Part shown: piece after piece, positions 36,210 through 44,391 of the stretch
Layout of the letters: every line of letters starts with the position of its first letter
Numbering within the stretch: position 1 is the first letter of the stretch
Source: an uncultured Oscillibacter sp.
GTDB lineage: Bacteria; Bacillota; Clostridia; Oscillospirales; Oscillospiraceae
Assembly: GCA_947365245.1 (NCBI GenBank)
Contig: CANAWG010000002.1
Coordinates: forward strand, 186,001-250,000
Reading direction: 5' to 3'
Length of the DNA stretch: 64,000 nt
Notes under the pieces: generated by a model
What the model was told of the DNA's origin: nothing
What the model saw: the letters and a program-made list of their open reading frames with translations, nothing else
Databases searched by the model: none
Program-made: the position numbers and the translations under genes

Positions 36210-37868
36210 ATGGCAGAAAAACTGAAAATCATCCCTCTGGGCGGTCTGGACGAGATCGGCAAGAACATGACCGCCTACGAGTACGGCGGCGAGATCATCG
36301 TGGTGGACTGCGGTATGGCGTTCCCCGGGGACGATATGTACGGCATTGACCTCATCATCCCCGATGTGACCTACCTCATCAAAAACCGCTCCCGGATTCG
36401 GGGCCTCTTTATCACCCACGGCCACGAGGACCACGTGGGGGCCATCCCCTACGTCCTCAAGCAGGTGAATATGCCCATCTACTGTACCCGCTTCACCGCC
36501 GGCCTTATTTCGCTGAAGCTGGAGGAGCACGGGCTGGTGAAGTCCACCAAGCTCATCACTGTGGAGCCGGGCAAGACCGTGCGGGCGGGGAAGTTCAACG
36601 TGGAGTTCATCCACGTCAACCACTCCATCGCCGACTCCGTGGCCTTTGCCATCCACACCCACATGGGCACCGTGGTCCACACCGGCGACTTCAAGATCGA
36701 CTCCACCCCCATCGACGGGGAGGTCATCGACCTGGCCCGCTTCGGCGAGCTGGGCAAGGAGGGCGTGCTGGCCCTGTGCGCCGACTCCACCAACGTGGAG
36801 CGCCCGGGGTACACCATGAGCGAGAGCGCCGTGGGCCAGACCTTTATGCGGCAGTTCCAGGGCTGTGACGAGCGGATTATCGTCACCACGTTCGCCTCCA
36901 ACGTCCACCGGATCCAGCAGGTGCTGGACGCGGCGGCGGCCTTTGGCCGGAAGGTGGCCGTCACGGGCCGGTCCATGGAGAACATCATGAAGGTCTCCAC
37001 CTCCCTGGGCTATATGAAAGTGCCCAAGAACACCCTCATGGACATCAACAAGATCAAGGGCCTGCCCAAGAACAAGCAGGTCATCGTCACCACCGGCTCC
37101 CAGGGCGAGGAGATGAGCGCCCTGTACCGCATGGCGTTCTCCCAGCACAAGCAGGTGGAGATCGGGCCGGGGGACAAGGTTATCATCTCCGCCTCCGCCA
37201 TCCCCGGAAACGAGGTGACGGTGGGGCGGGTCATCAACGAGCTGTTCCGCAAGGGCGTCCACGTGGTCTACGACAAGGCGGATATGCTCCACGTCTCCGG
37301 CCACGCCTGCCAGGAGGAGCTGAAGATCATCCACGCCCTGACGAAGCCCCGTTTCTTCGTCCCCCTCCACGGGGAGCAGCGGATGCTCCAAATCCACAGC
37401 CAGCTGGCCCAGCAGATGGGCATGGACCGCAACCACATCGCCATCGCGGAGAACGGCTCCGTCATTGAGCTGACCGCCAAGACGCTGAAGATCGGCGGCG
37501 TTATCCCCGCCGGGGAGGTGTACGTGGACGGCTCCGGTGTGGGCGACGTGGGGGCCGTGGTCATGCGGGACCGCAAGCGCCTTGCCGAGGACGGCATGGT
37601 GGTGGTGGTGATGCCCGTCTCCGCCCACAACGGCGCGCTGCTGAGCCCGCCGGAGATCATCACCCGGGGCTTCATCTACGTCAAGGAGTCCGGGGATCTG
37701 ATGAAAGAGCTCCAGGGCGTGGCCATGGACGCGGCGGAGGGCGTCACCCGCCGCCGGGGCCGGGACGACGGCGAGCTGCGGGGCGCGGTGAAAGCCGCCG
37801 TCAGCAGCTACCTGTTCAAAAACACCAAGCGCAGCCCCATGGTCATCCCCGTGGTGACCAGGCTGTAA
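36210..37868 (+). CDS. rnj: Ribonuclease J
   Basis: IPLGGLDEIGKNMTAYEYGGEIIVVDCGMAFP, ITHGHEDHVGAIPYVL, HVSGHACQEELKIIHALTKPRFFVPLHGE. Confidence 0.96.
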   Translation: MAEKLKIIPLGGLDEIGKNMTAYEYGGEIIVVDCGMAFPGDDMYGIDLIIPDVTYLIKNRSRIRGLFITHGHEDHVGAIPYVLKQVNMPIYCTRFTAGLISLKLEEHGLVKSTKLITVEPGKTVRAGKFNVEFIHVNHSIADSVAFAIHTHMGTVVHTGDFKIDSTPIDGEVIDLARFGELGKEGVLALCADSTNVERPGYTMSESAVGQTFMRQFQGCDERIIVTTFASNVHRIQQVLDAAAAFGRKVAVTGRSMENIMKVSTSLGYMKVPKNTLMDINKIKGLPKNKQVIVTTGSQGEEMSALYRMAFSQHKQVEIGPGDKVIISASAIPGNEVTVGRVINELFRKGVHVVYDKADMLHVSGHACQEELKIIHALTKPRFFVPLHGEQRMLQIHSQLAQQMGMDRNHIAIAENGSVIELTAKTLKIGGVIPAGEVYVDGSGVGDVGAVVMRDRKRLAEDGMVVVVMPVSAHNGALLSPPEIITRGFIYVKESGDLMKELQGVAMDAAEGVTRRRGRDDGELRGAVKAAVSSYLFKNTKRSPMVIPVVTRL

Positions 37869-37905
37869 AAAAAGGCGGAGGGACGCAGCGTCCCTCCGCC
37901 TTTTC
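37869..37905 (+). terminator. Rho-independent terminator after rnj
   Basis: AAAAGGCGGAGGGACGcaGCGTCCCTCCGCCTTTT. Confidence 0.88.
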
Positions 37906-37954
37906 GCGGAAACGGGAGAGGCGCCGCCTCTCCCGTTGATTGTCTGTTTTCCTG

Positions 37955-38749
37955 TTACGCCACGGCGGAGAACGGCGCGCGGGGCTCCTGGTCCTGCTGG
38001 TCCTGCTGCTGCGCCTGTTCCTCTGTTTGGGGCTGGGTGTCGGCGGCGGTGACCGTGCGGGTGGTGCCGCCGGAGACGTAGGCCCTGCCGCACTCCGGGC
38101 AGATGGCGGTGTGGTAGGTCACGCTCTGACTGACCACTTTCCGGCCCTCTCGGCTGGCCTTGGCCTGCTCCCGGTAGACGTGCTCCATCTCGTGGCCCCG
38201 GACCGCCGAGGGAGCCTGGTCCGGGTCAATGTTGGTGGGGGTCTTGAAAGAGACGCCGGGGTCGTCGGAGCCGTCCTGGTACTTCCGCTCCTTGCAGGTC
38301 TGGCACTCGCCCTCCTCCAGGGCCTTCTGGGCGCCCTCGACACCCGCGGCGGGCGTGCCGTCCCCCTCTGCCGCCGCGGCGGACTGAGCGCCCTCCGGCA
38401 GATGGGCATCCGCGGCCTGCTTGGCGCCGGCGATCTGCCGGGCGTCCTCCGGCGCGGGCTCACCGTACTGGATGCGCATCCGCACGGCCATCTCCACCGG
38501 GTCCGCCCCCTGGCGGATGGGCAGACCCAGCCGGGCGGAGCCGGCCTCGTTGGGGTTGATGGCGGGAGCGGGGCGCACCGGCTCCACCGGCGTCTCCGGA
38601 GAGGCGGGCTTCCGGGCCGTCCAGACGCCGCCGGTTTTCTGGGCGCTCTGAGCCTGCTCCGCCGGTTTGGCGGCGGCATAGGTGCCAGCGCTCTGATAGG
38701 GATTGTAATAGAAGCTCAGGCTGGAAACTCCGCCGATCATATCGCTCAC
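37955..38749 (-). CDS. Putative HExxH metalloprotease-like protein
   Basis: AVRGHEMEHVYREQAKASREGRKVVSQSVTYHTAICPECGRAYVSGGTTRTV; GTG start at 38749. Confidence 0.65.
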   Translation of the reverse strand: MSDMIGGVSSLSFYYNPYQSAGTYAAAKPAEQAQSAQKTGGVWTARKPASPETPVEPVRPAPAINPNEAGSARLGLPIRQGADPVEMAVRMRIQYGEPAPEDARQIAGAKQAADAHLPEGAQSAAAAEGDGTPAAGVEGAQKALEEGECQTCKERKYQDGSDDPGVSFKTPTNIDPDQAPSAVRGHEMEHVYREQAKASREGRKVVSQSVTYHTAICPECGRAYVSGGTTRTVTAADTQPQTEEQAQQQDQQDQEPRAPFSAVA

Positions 38750-38834
38750 TCCTGTCAGTACAGACTCATCTCAATGATACTCCCATTATAGCAGTTTTTT
38801 TCCAAATGGCAAGCCCTCTTTTCTCTCTTCCGGC

Positions 38835-38863
38835 TTGCGGTTTTTCCGCAAAAGGGGTATCAT
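38835..38863 (+). promoter_or_regulatory. Retron ncRNA promoter
   Basis: TTGCGG-N17-TATCAT, placing +1 at the start of the a1 repeat (~38870). Confidence 0.6.
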
Positions 38864-38870
38864 AGTTCCA

Positions 38871-39044
38871 CGGAACAAAAGAGACTGTCCAATTTCGATT
38901 GGCGCCGGCGGCGTGTCGCCGTCGGTTTTCGCACACCCGACGTATTCGCTTTGCTCAGCCGCGCCGCTCCACGGTAGAACTGCACGGCCCCGCCGTGCTT
39001 CATGCTACCGCTCCGCGGCCCGCCATGCAGATGGTTTTGTTCCG
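38871..39044 (+). ncRNA. Retron msr-msd non-coding RNA
   Basis: a1 CGGAACAAAA (38871-38880) / a2 TTTTGTTCCG (39035-39044); msr hairpins CCAAT-TTCG-ATTGG (38889-38902) and CCGGCGGCG-TGT-CGCCGTCGG (38905-38925); long msd hairpin GCCGCG...CGGTAG...GCACGGC-CCC-GCCGTGC...CTACCG...CGCGGC (38958-39019); directly upstream of the RT. Confidence 0.88.
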
Positions 39045-39071
39045 GAACGCCAGGAGAGGGGGCCTCTTTCT

Positions 39072-40001
39072 ATGATCGTATACCGGGAGGCCGCCTCCCT
39101 GGCCAGAGACCTGGGGGTGGAGGTCCGGACCCTCTACGCCCTCAGCAACAGCCTGCCCGCCCACTACCACACGGTGGAGCTCCCCAAAAAAGACGGGGGC
39201 GTCCGCCGGCTCACCGTGCCGGACGAGGCGCTGAAGCGGGTCCAGCGGGCCATTTTGCGCAATCTCCTGGCCTATATGCCCGTTTCATCTTATGCCACGG
39301 CCTACCGCTGCGGCGGCGGCGCCGTCCGGGGTGCGGCGCGGCACGTGGGGAGACGCCAGGTGCTGCGGCTGGATATCCGTCATTTTTTTGACAGCGTTCT
39401 CTACTCCGCCGTGAAAGACGCCGTCTTTCCCCCGGAGATCTTCTCCGAGCCCCTGCGGGTGCTTTTGACCATGCTCTGCTACTACCGGGACTCTCTGCCC
39501 CAGGGGGCGCCCACCTCCCCCGCCATCGCCAACATCCTTCTGCGGGACTTTGACCACCGGGTGGGCGCGTGGTGCCGGCGGCGGGACGTCGCCTACACCC
39601 GCTACTGCGACGATCTGACGTTCTCCGGGGAGGACCTGACCGGCGTTGAATCCATGGCGGAGGCGGAGCTGCGGGGACTGGGCTTTTTCCTCAACGACAA
39701 AAAGACCCGGCTTCGCGGCGCCGGGCGGCGGCAGACGGTGACGGGCCTGGTGGTGAATGAAAAGGTCAGCGTCCCCCGGGAGGAGCGGCGGGCCGTCCGC
39801 CAGGCGGTGTACTGCTGCCGCAGGTTCGGCGTGGAGGACCACCTGGCGCGGACGGGGGAGGACTTGTCCCCGGAGGCCTGCCTGGACCGGCTGCTGGGCC
39901 GGGTGGGGTACGTCCTTCAGGCGGATCCGGGCTGCGCCTGGGCCCTGGAGGCCAGGCGGTGGCTGCTGGAGGAGCGCCGCCGGGGAAAAGATGGAAGATG
40001 A
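39072..40001 (+). CDS. Retron-type reverse transcriptase (309 aa)
   Basis: LRLDIRHFFDSV, LPQGAPTSPAIANILLRDFD, YTRYCDDLTFSG (YxDD), GFFLNDKKTRLRGAGRRQTVTGLVVNEKVSVPR (VTG motif), LLGRVGYVLQADPG. Confidence 0.95.
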   Translation: MIVYREAASLARDLGVEVRTLYALSNSLPAHYHTVELPKKDGGVRRLTVPDEALKRVQRAILRNLLAYMPVSSYATAYRCGGGAVRGAARHVGRRQVLRLDIRHFFDSVLYSAVKDAVFPPEIFSEPLRVLLTMLCYYRDSLPQGAPTSPAIANILLRDFDHRVGAWCRRRDVAYTRYCDDLTFSGEDLTGVESMAEAELRGLGFFLNDKKTRLRGAGRRQTVTGLVVNEKVSVPREERRAVRQAVYCCRRFGVEDHLARTGEDLSPEACLDRLLGRVGYVLQADPGCAWALEARRWLLEERRRGKDGR

Positions 40002-40003
40002 AG

Positions 40004-40042
40004 ATAAAGAGCGGGACGGCTTTGCCGTCCCGCTCTTTTTTG
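40004..40042. terminator. Bidirectional terminator between RT and SLH protein gene
   Basis: AAAGAGCGGGACGGCtttGCCGTCCCGCTCTTTTTT. Confidence 0.9.
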
Positions 40043-40048
40043 GGGCTA

Positions 40049-43000
40049 TTATTTGCGGTACTGGTTCATGCGCCACACGATGGCGGACATCTGACCGCGG
40101 GTCAGGGTCTTGCTGGGCTGGTAGGTGCTGGTGCCGTTGGAGAAGTAGCCCTCCACGATCCCGGCGGCGTTCAGCGCCTGGACGTACACGTCGGAGGTGT
40201 CCGTAAAGGGCTTCACGCTGGAGAGATTGCTGGTGCTGAGCTTCAGCGCGCCGGCGGCGATCTGAGCCACCTGGAGGCGGGTGATGGGCGCGGTCAGGTT
40301 CACGTTGCTCCGGGTGACGATGCCGTCGGCCTGGGCCCGGGCAAGATAGCCGCTGAAGACGTTCTTGCCGGTGGGGGCCTGCTCGGGATAGCCCGCGGCC
40401 AGCATGATGAGCTTCAGCGCCGCGCCGTAGGTGACGGTGCTGTTGGGCTTGAAGCTGCCGTCCGGATAACCGGAGATGACGTTCTGGTCCGTCAGCTCCA
40501 TGACGTACTTGTAGCACCAGGTTGCGGAGTTCACGTCCTTGAGGGTCTTGCGGTTGTTCAGCACGCCCAGGGAGAACGTGCCGGAGGCCAGGGCGTTGCC
40601 GCTGGCGTCCAGGGCCACGTAGGGAATTTCCACGGAGCCGGTAAAGGCGGCGGTGGGTACAAAGCGCAGGGAGCTCATGGAGTTGACCCCGGAGGCGTAG
40701 GTGTACACGGTGCGGGTGTCCGCCCAGTCATTGCCGGTACCCACATACACGGTGCCGCTGGTGACGGGGGGCAGGGACAGCAGCTGGATGCCGCTGAGAG
40801 CGGAGCCGGTGGCGGTGAGGACCGCGCTGTAAATGGAGCTGGCGGGGAAGCTCACCGCGGTATTCCGGGGTGTAATGCCGTAGACCTCGGACACCGGGGC
40901 GCGGCTGACGCTGATGAGGATGCTGCCGGTGACGCTGACACTGCCGGTGCCGTAGGCGGTGAAGGGGATGGTGGCGCAGTAGCCGGTGCCGCTGGGCACG
41001 TACGTCAGCTCCGTCAGGGCGTACTGGGCGGTGGTGGCGGGGCTGAGGTAGAATGTCAGTCCGGCGCAGTTGGCGGTGGTGATCTGGGTGCGGCTGGTGA
41101 CGCCGTAGCTGCTGGCGTTGTAGTAGTTGTAGTACAGGCCGCCGGTGGCGGGGACGCCGCCCAGGGTCACATACTGAAGGCTGTAGGCGGGATAGGTCTG
41201 CTTGAAGTACCGGGCGATGTCGTTGGCGTTGATCTGGACATTGGTGCCGGTGGTGGTGGTGTAGCGGATGCTGCCGGTGTAGTTGGAGCTGATGGCGGTG
41301 GTGTCGGCCTTAATGACCACGGTGCCCTCCACATACTCGTTGCTCCGTTCACCGTATGCGGTGAAGTCGAGGGTGATGGAGTTCTTGAAGCCGCTGCCGG
41401 CCGCAAAGGTCAGCTCGTCCAGATAGTAGTCGTTGCGGCCCGCGTTGTTCTTGTCGTAGTAGAACTTGGTGCCGCCCAGGTCGCTGCGGCCAAATGTGGT
41501 CTGGCTTGCGGTGCCGTAGTCGCAGTAGAACATGCCGTCGTTAAAGACGGTGCTGCTGGGCCGCTGGAAGACCACATAGCTGACAGTGCTGTTGTAACTC
41601 CTGCGGAAGTAGGTGTTGAAGTCGGTGCGCCTGAGATCCACGTACTTGCCGGGAGCCACGGTGTAGGTGATATCGCCGTCATTGGCGCTCTCCGTGGAGG
41701 CCACGGCGACGCGGCCGCTGACGGAGCGGCCATTGGTGCCGTATGCGGTGAAATCCAGGGTGATGGTCTCCTTGAAGTTGTTGGAGGCCACGAAAGTCAG
41801 GTTGCCGATGCCGTGCTGGCTGCTGGAGGGGCTGTAGTAGAACTTCTGGTCATCAATGGTGGTGCGGTTGAACGACTTGGAGGAGCTGGTGCCGTAGTTG
41901 TGGTACAGCGTGCCGTTGTCAAAGGCGCTGGAAGAGGGCTGGTCGAATTCCACATAGTCGAACGTGCCGCTGGCGTTGTCCTCGTAGAACTCCCGGAAGT
42001 CCCGCTGCCGAAAAGCCACGGTCTTGCCGGGGGCCACGTCGTAGTTGATGTCGCCGCTGTTAGTGCCCTTGCCGATGGTAATCACCAGGTTGCACTCCAC
42101 ATAGTCGCTGGAGCCTCTGCCGTAGTAGGCGCGGAAAGGAATGGTGATGGAGTCGCCGTCCTTGGCGTTGCTGTCGGCCTTGAAAGACATCCGGTCCAGC
42201 TCATAGTCGTTGACGCCTGCGTCTCGGCTGTCATAGAAGAAGTAGGCGTTGTTCAGCTTGCTGCGGTCAAAGGAGGTGTTGCCCACATACACGGTGCCCC
42301 GGAAGCTGCTGTAGCTGGTGGGGGCGGAGAAAGTAACGTAGTAGAGGGTATAGCGGGTACTGTTGTACTTGTCCTGGAACGCCTTGTTGAAGTCCCGGGA
42401 GTCAAAGTCGATCTCCCTGCCGGGGTCTACGTTGTAGGACACATCGCCCATGGCGGCACCGGAGACGGTGATCTCCAAGGTGCCGGAGACATTGTTGCCG
42501 CTTCCGTAAGCCGTGAAAGGAATGGATAGTGTGCCGCTCTTTGATTTGCTGTCCGCCTTGAAAGAGGTGGAGCCCAAGGCGTAATCGCCATCTCTGGAGC
42601 TGCTGTAATAGAACTTGTAGCTGGAGAGGTTGCTCCGGGTAAAGTCACGGGAGCTGACGCTCACTGCGCCGTAATCGCTGTAATCGGTTGGGGCGGAGAA
42701 CACCACATAGTACAGGCTGGCGCTGCTCCCGGACGCATTCCGGTACAGGTTTCGGAAATCGGTGTCGTTGAACACCTTGGACCGTCCTGCCGCCACAGTG
42801 TACTCAATTTTATTGGTGGATGCTGAGGAGCCGATGAAGATGGTGCCGGAGACGGTATTGCTTTTGCTGACATCATAGGCGGTATAGCTCAGGGAGTATC
42901 CGTTGGAGCTGCCGCTCTTAAAGGTCATGGAGATAACGCTGCCATATTGATAATCCGTATTGGGGGCCACGGCATATCGCTGGGTGCTGTCGGAGTACAG

Positions 43001-44062
43001 GGTGCCGTAAACGCTGCTGGGCAGAGAGAAACGGACGTATTGGGGGGAGAACCCGTAGGAGCCGGTGCATTTGCTGCTGATCTGCGACCAAAGTGTGCCG
43101 CCGATGGCGGTAGTGGCTTCGATTGTGACGTTGGGGGCAGTTCCATTCACGCTATAAATAGCATAATAGTCCACCGGGCCGGAAACAGCGACGTCGCCCG
43201 GATTGGTGACCGTGGAGGTGCTGCTGGTCCAGAGGTTGTTTCCGGGATTCGATGTGACCCAGCCCCGGAAAGTGTAACCAGTGCCCTTGTTGGGATTACC
43301 GGGAACAGTGGGCTTGCCGTTCAGCGGGATGTTCTGTGTGCTGAGCAGAGAACTGCCGTTAAAAAAGCGGACAACAAAAGTGTTGGCGGCTTTTACGGCA
43401 CCGCAGGCGCAGGTAGTGTTGTTATTCAGAGTATAATTATGAGGAACTTCGTTGACTTTTCCATGACATACAGTACACTCATTCCAATGAGTGGTGTCAT
43501 TGTGCTTTAATTCGGGGCCTGGAGTATGAGCTGCCAAATCCAGCTCGTTGACGATTTTTGTATATTGACATACTGTGCAGGTTTGCTCAACCCGTCCCTT
43601 TGTTGTGCAAGTGGACGGGATGGTAACGGCAGTAGCCCAAGTATGACCGCTGGCATCCTGCTTGGCAGAGCAATTACTGAAGTTTTTACAAGCATGGTAA
43701 TGCTGCTCCGAATCGCTGGACCAAGTGGTTTGATATTCATGCTCGATCTTGTCGATGCTGGATGTAATTTTATAATTGCATCCACTGCAAGAAGTGGTGG
43801 AGACGCCTGTTGAATAGCAAGTAGGGGCTGTGGTTGTTACAGGACTGCCCATCGAATGGGGTGTAGCATTTTGTTTTGCACCACAAATACTGCATTCCTC
43901 ATAATGCTCAGTATCGTTATAAGTGAATTTCCAGTCATGGTTACCATCGGGGCAGGGATCCACCGCCAACGCCGCGGGCATTAAGCTGACAATCATCACC
44001 AGCGTCAAAAAGAACGCCGGTACACGTTTTTTCCATAATCCGTTCATAAAACTTCCCTCCAT
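40049..44062 (-). CDS. Large secreted repeat protein with C-terminal SLH domains
   Basis: Signal peptide VPAFFLTLVMIVSLMPAALA; Cys-pair repeats (CSICGAKQ, CTVCQY, CTVCHG); about seven ~110-130 aa repeats (GDxxYxVxPGxxVxFxxxDFxxxF...); C-terminal SLH modules (DQNVISGYPDGSFKPNSTVTYGAALKLI; AAGIVEGYFSNGTSTYQPSKTLTRGQMSAIVWRM). Confidence 0.9.
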   Translation of the reverse strand: MEGSFMNGLWKKRVPAFFLTLVMIVSLMPAALAVDPCPDGNHDWKFTYNDTEHYEECSICGAKQNATPHSMGSPVTTTAPTCYSTGVSTTSCSGCNYKITSSIDKIEHEYQTTWSSDSEQHYHACKNFSNCSAKQDASGHTWATAVTIPSTCTTKGRVEQTCTVCQYTKIVNELDLAAHTPGPELKHNDTTHWNECTVCHGKVNEVPHNYTLNNNTTCACGAVKAANTFVVRFFNGSSLLSTQNIPLNGKPTVPGNPNKGTGYTFRGWVTSNPGNNLWTSSTSTVTNPGDVAVSGPVDYYAIYSVNGTAPNVTIEATTAIGGTLWSQISSKCTGSYGFSPQYVRFSLPSSVYGTLYSDSTQRYAVAPNTDYQYGSVISMTFKSGSSNGYSLSYTAYDVSKSNTVSGTIFIGSSASTNKIEYTVAAGRSKVFNDTDFRNLYRNASGSSASLYYVVFSAPTDYSDYGAVSVSSRDFTRSNLSSYKFYYSSSRDGDYALGSTSFKADSKSKSGTLSIPFTAYGSGNNVSGTLEITVSGAAMGDVSYNVDPGREIDFDSRDFNKAFQDKYNSTRYTLYYVTFSAPTSYSSFRGTVYVGNTSFDRSKLNNAYFFYDSRDAGVNDYELDRMSFKADSNAKDGDSITIPFRAYYGRGSSDYVECNLVITIGKGTNSGDINYDVAPGKTVAFRQRDFREFYEDNASGTFDYVEFDQPSSSAFDNGTLYHNYGTSSSKSFNRTTIDDQKFYYSPSSSQHGIGNLTFVASNNFKETITLDFTAYGTNGRSVSGRVAVASTESANDGDITYTVAPGKYVDLRRTDFNTYFRRSYNSTVSYVVFQRPSSTVFNDGMFYCDYGTASQTTFGRSDLGGTKFYYDKNNAGRNDYYLDELTFAAGSGFKNSITLDFTAYGERSNEYVEGTVVIKADTTAISSNYTGSIRYTTTTGTNVQINANDIARYFKQTYPAYSLQYVTLGGVPATGGLYYNYYNASSYGVTSRTQITTANCAGLTFYLSPATTAQYALTELTYVPSGTGYCATIPFTAYGTGSVSVTGSILISVSRAPVSEVYGITPRNTAVSFPASSIYSAVLTATGSALSGIQLLSLPPVTSGTVYVGTGNDWADTRTVYTYASGVNSMSSLRFVPTAAFTGSVEIPYVALDASGNALASGTFSLGVLNNRKTLKDVNSATWCYKYVMELTDQNVISGYPDGSFKPNSTVTYGAALKLIMLAAGYPEQAPTGKNVFSGYLARAQADGIVTRSNVNLTAPITRLQVAQIAAGALKLSTSNLSSVKPFTDTSDVYVQALNAAGIVEGYFSNGTSTYQPSKTLTRGQMSAIVWRMNQYRK

Positions 44063-44391
44063 GAAATCTCGGATTGCCAGTGCTTTCAGGTTACATAATA
44101 TACCTTTCTATAAAGTACCTGAAACCACCCCTGAAATCATGAACAAATTATGAACAAGCGGCAACATTTTCGTATCAGATCGGTTACAATTTGTGGAAAA
44201 GCGGCGGCTTTCCGGGGATTCCGCCGCCTTGGGCTCTAGTCTGGTAAATATTTCTATTTTTGGGCGAGCGGAGAGGGACCCCGCACCGGGCGGACAAAAA
44301 CCCGCCCCGCCGGAAAGGTTTCCCTTTACAAATAAATCTTCCTCCTATATAATACTATGGCTAATGAAATTGAGAAGAACGGAGAACCGCC

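Noticed and set aside
36003-38093. 696-aa minus-strand ORF over RNase J
   Set aside because: Antisense shadow; RNase J on the plus strand has all catalytic motifs.
39072-40001. RT as part of a group II intron or diversity-generating retroelement
   Set aside because: No maturase/endonuclease domain or intron domain V/VI seen; no TR/VR pair or Avd-like ORF; VTG motif and msr-msd structure favour a retron.
39959-42529. 856-aa plus-strand ORF
   Set aside because: Antisense to the SLH repeat protein; Gly/Val-rich low-complexity translation caused by high GC and repeats, no domain signal.
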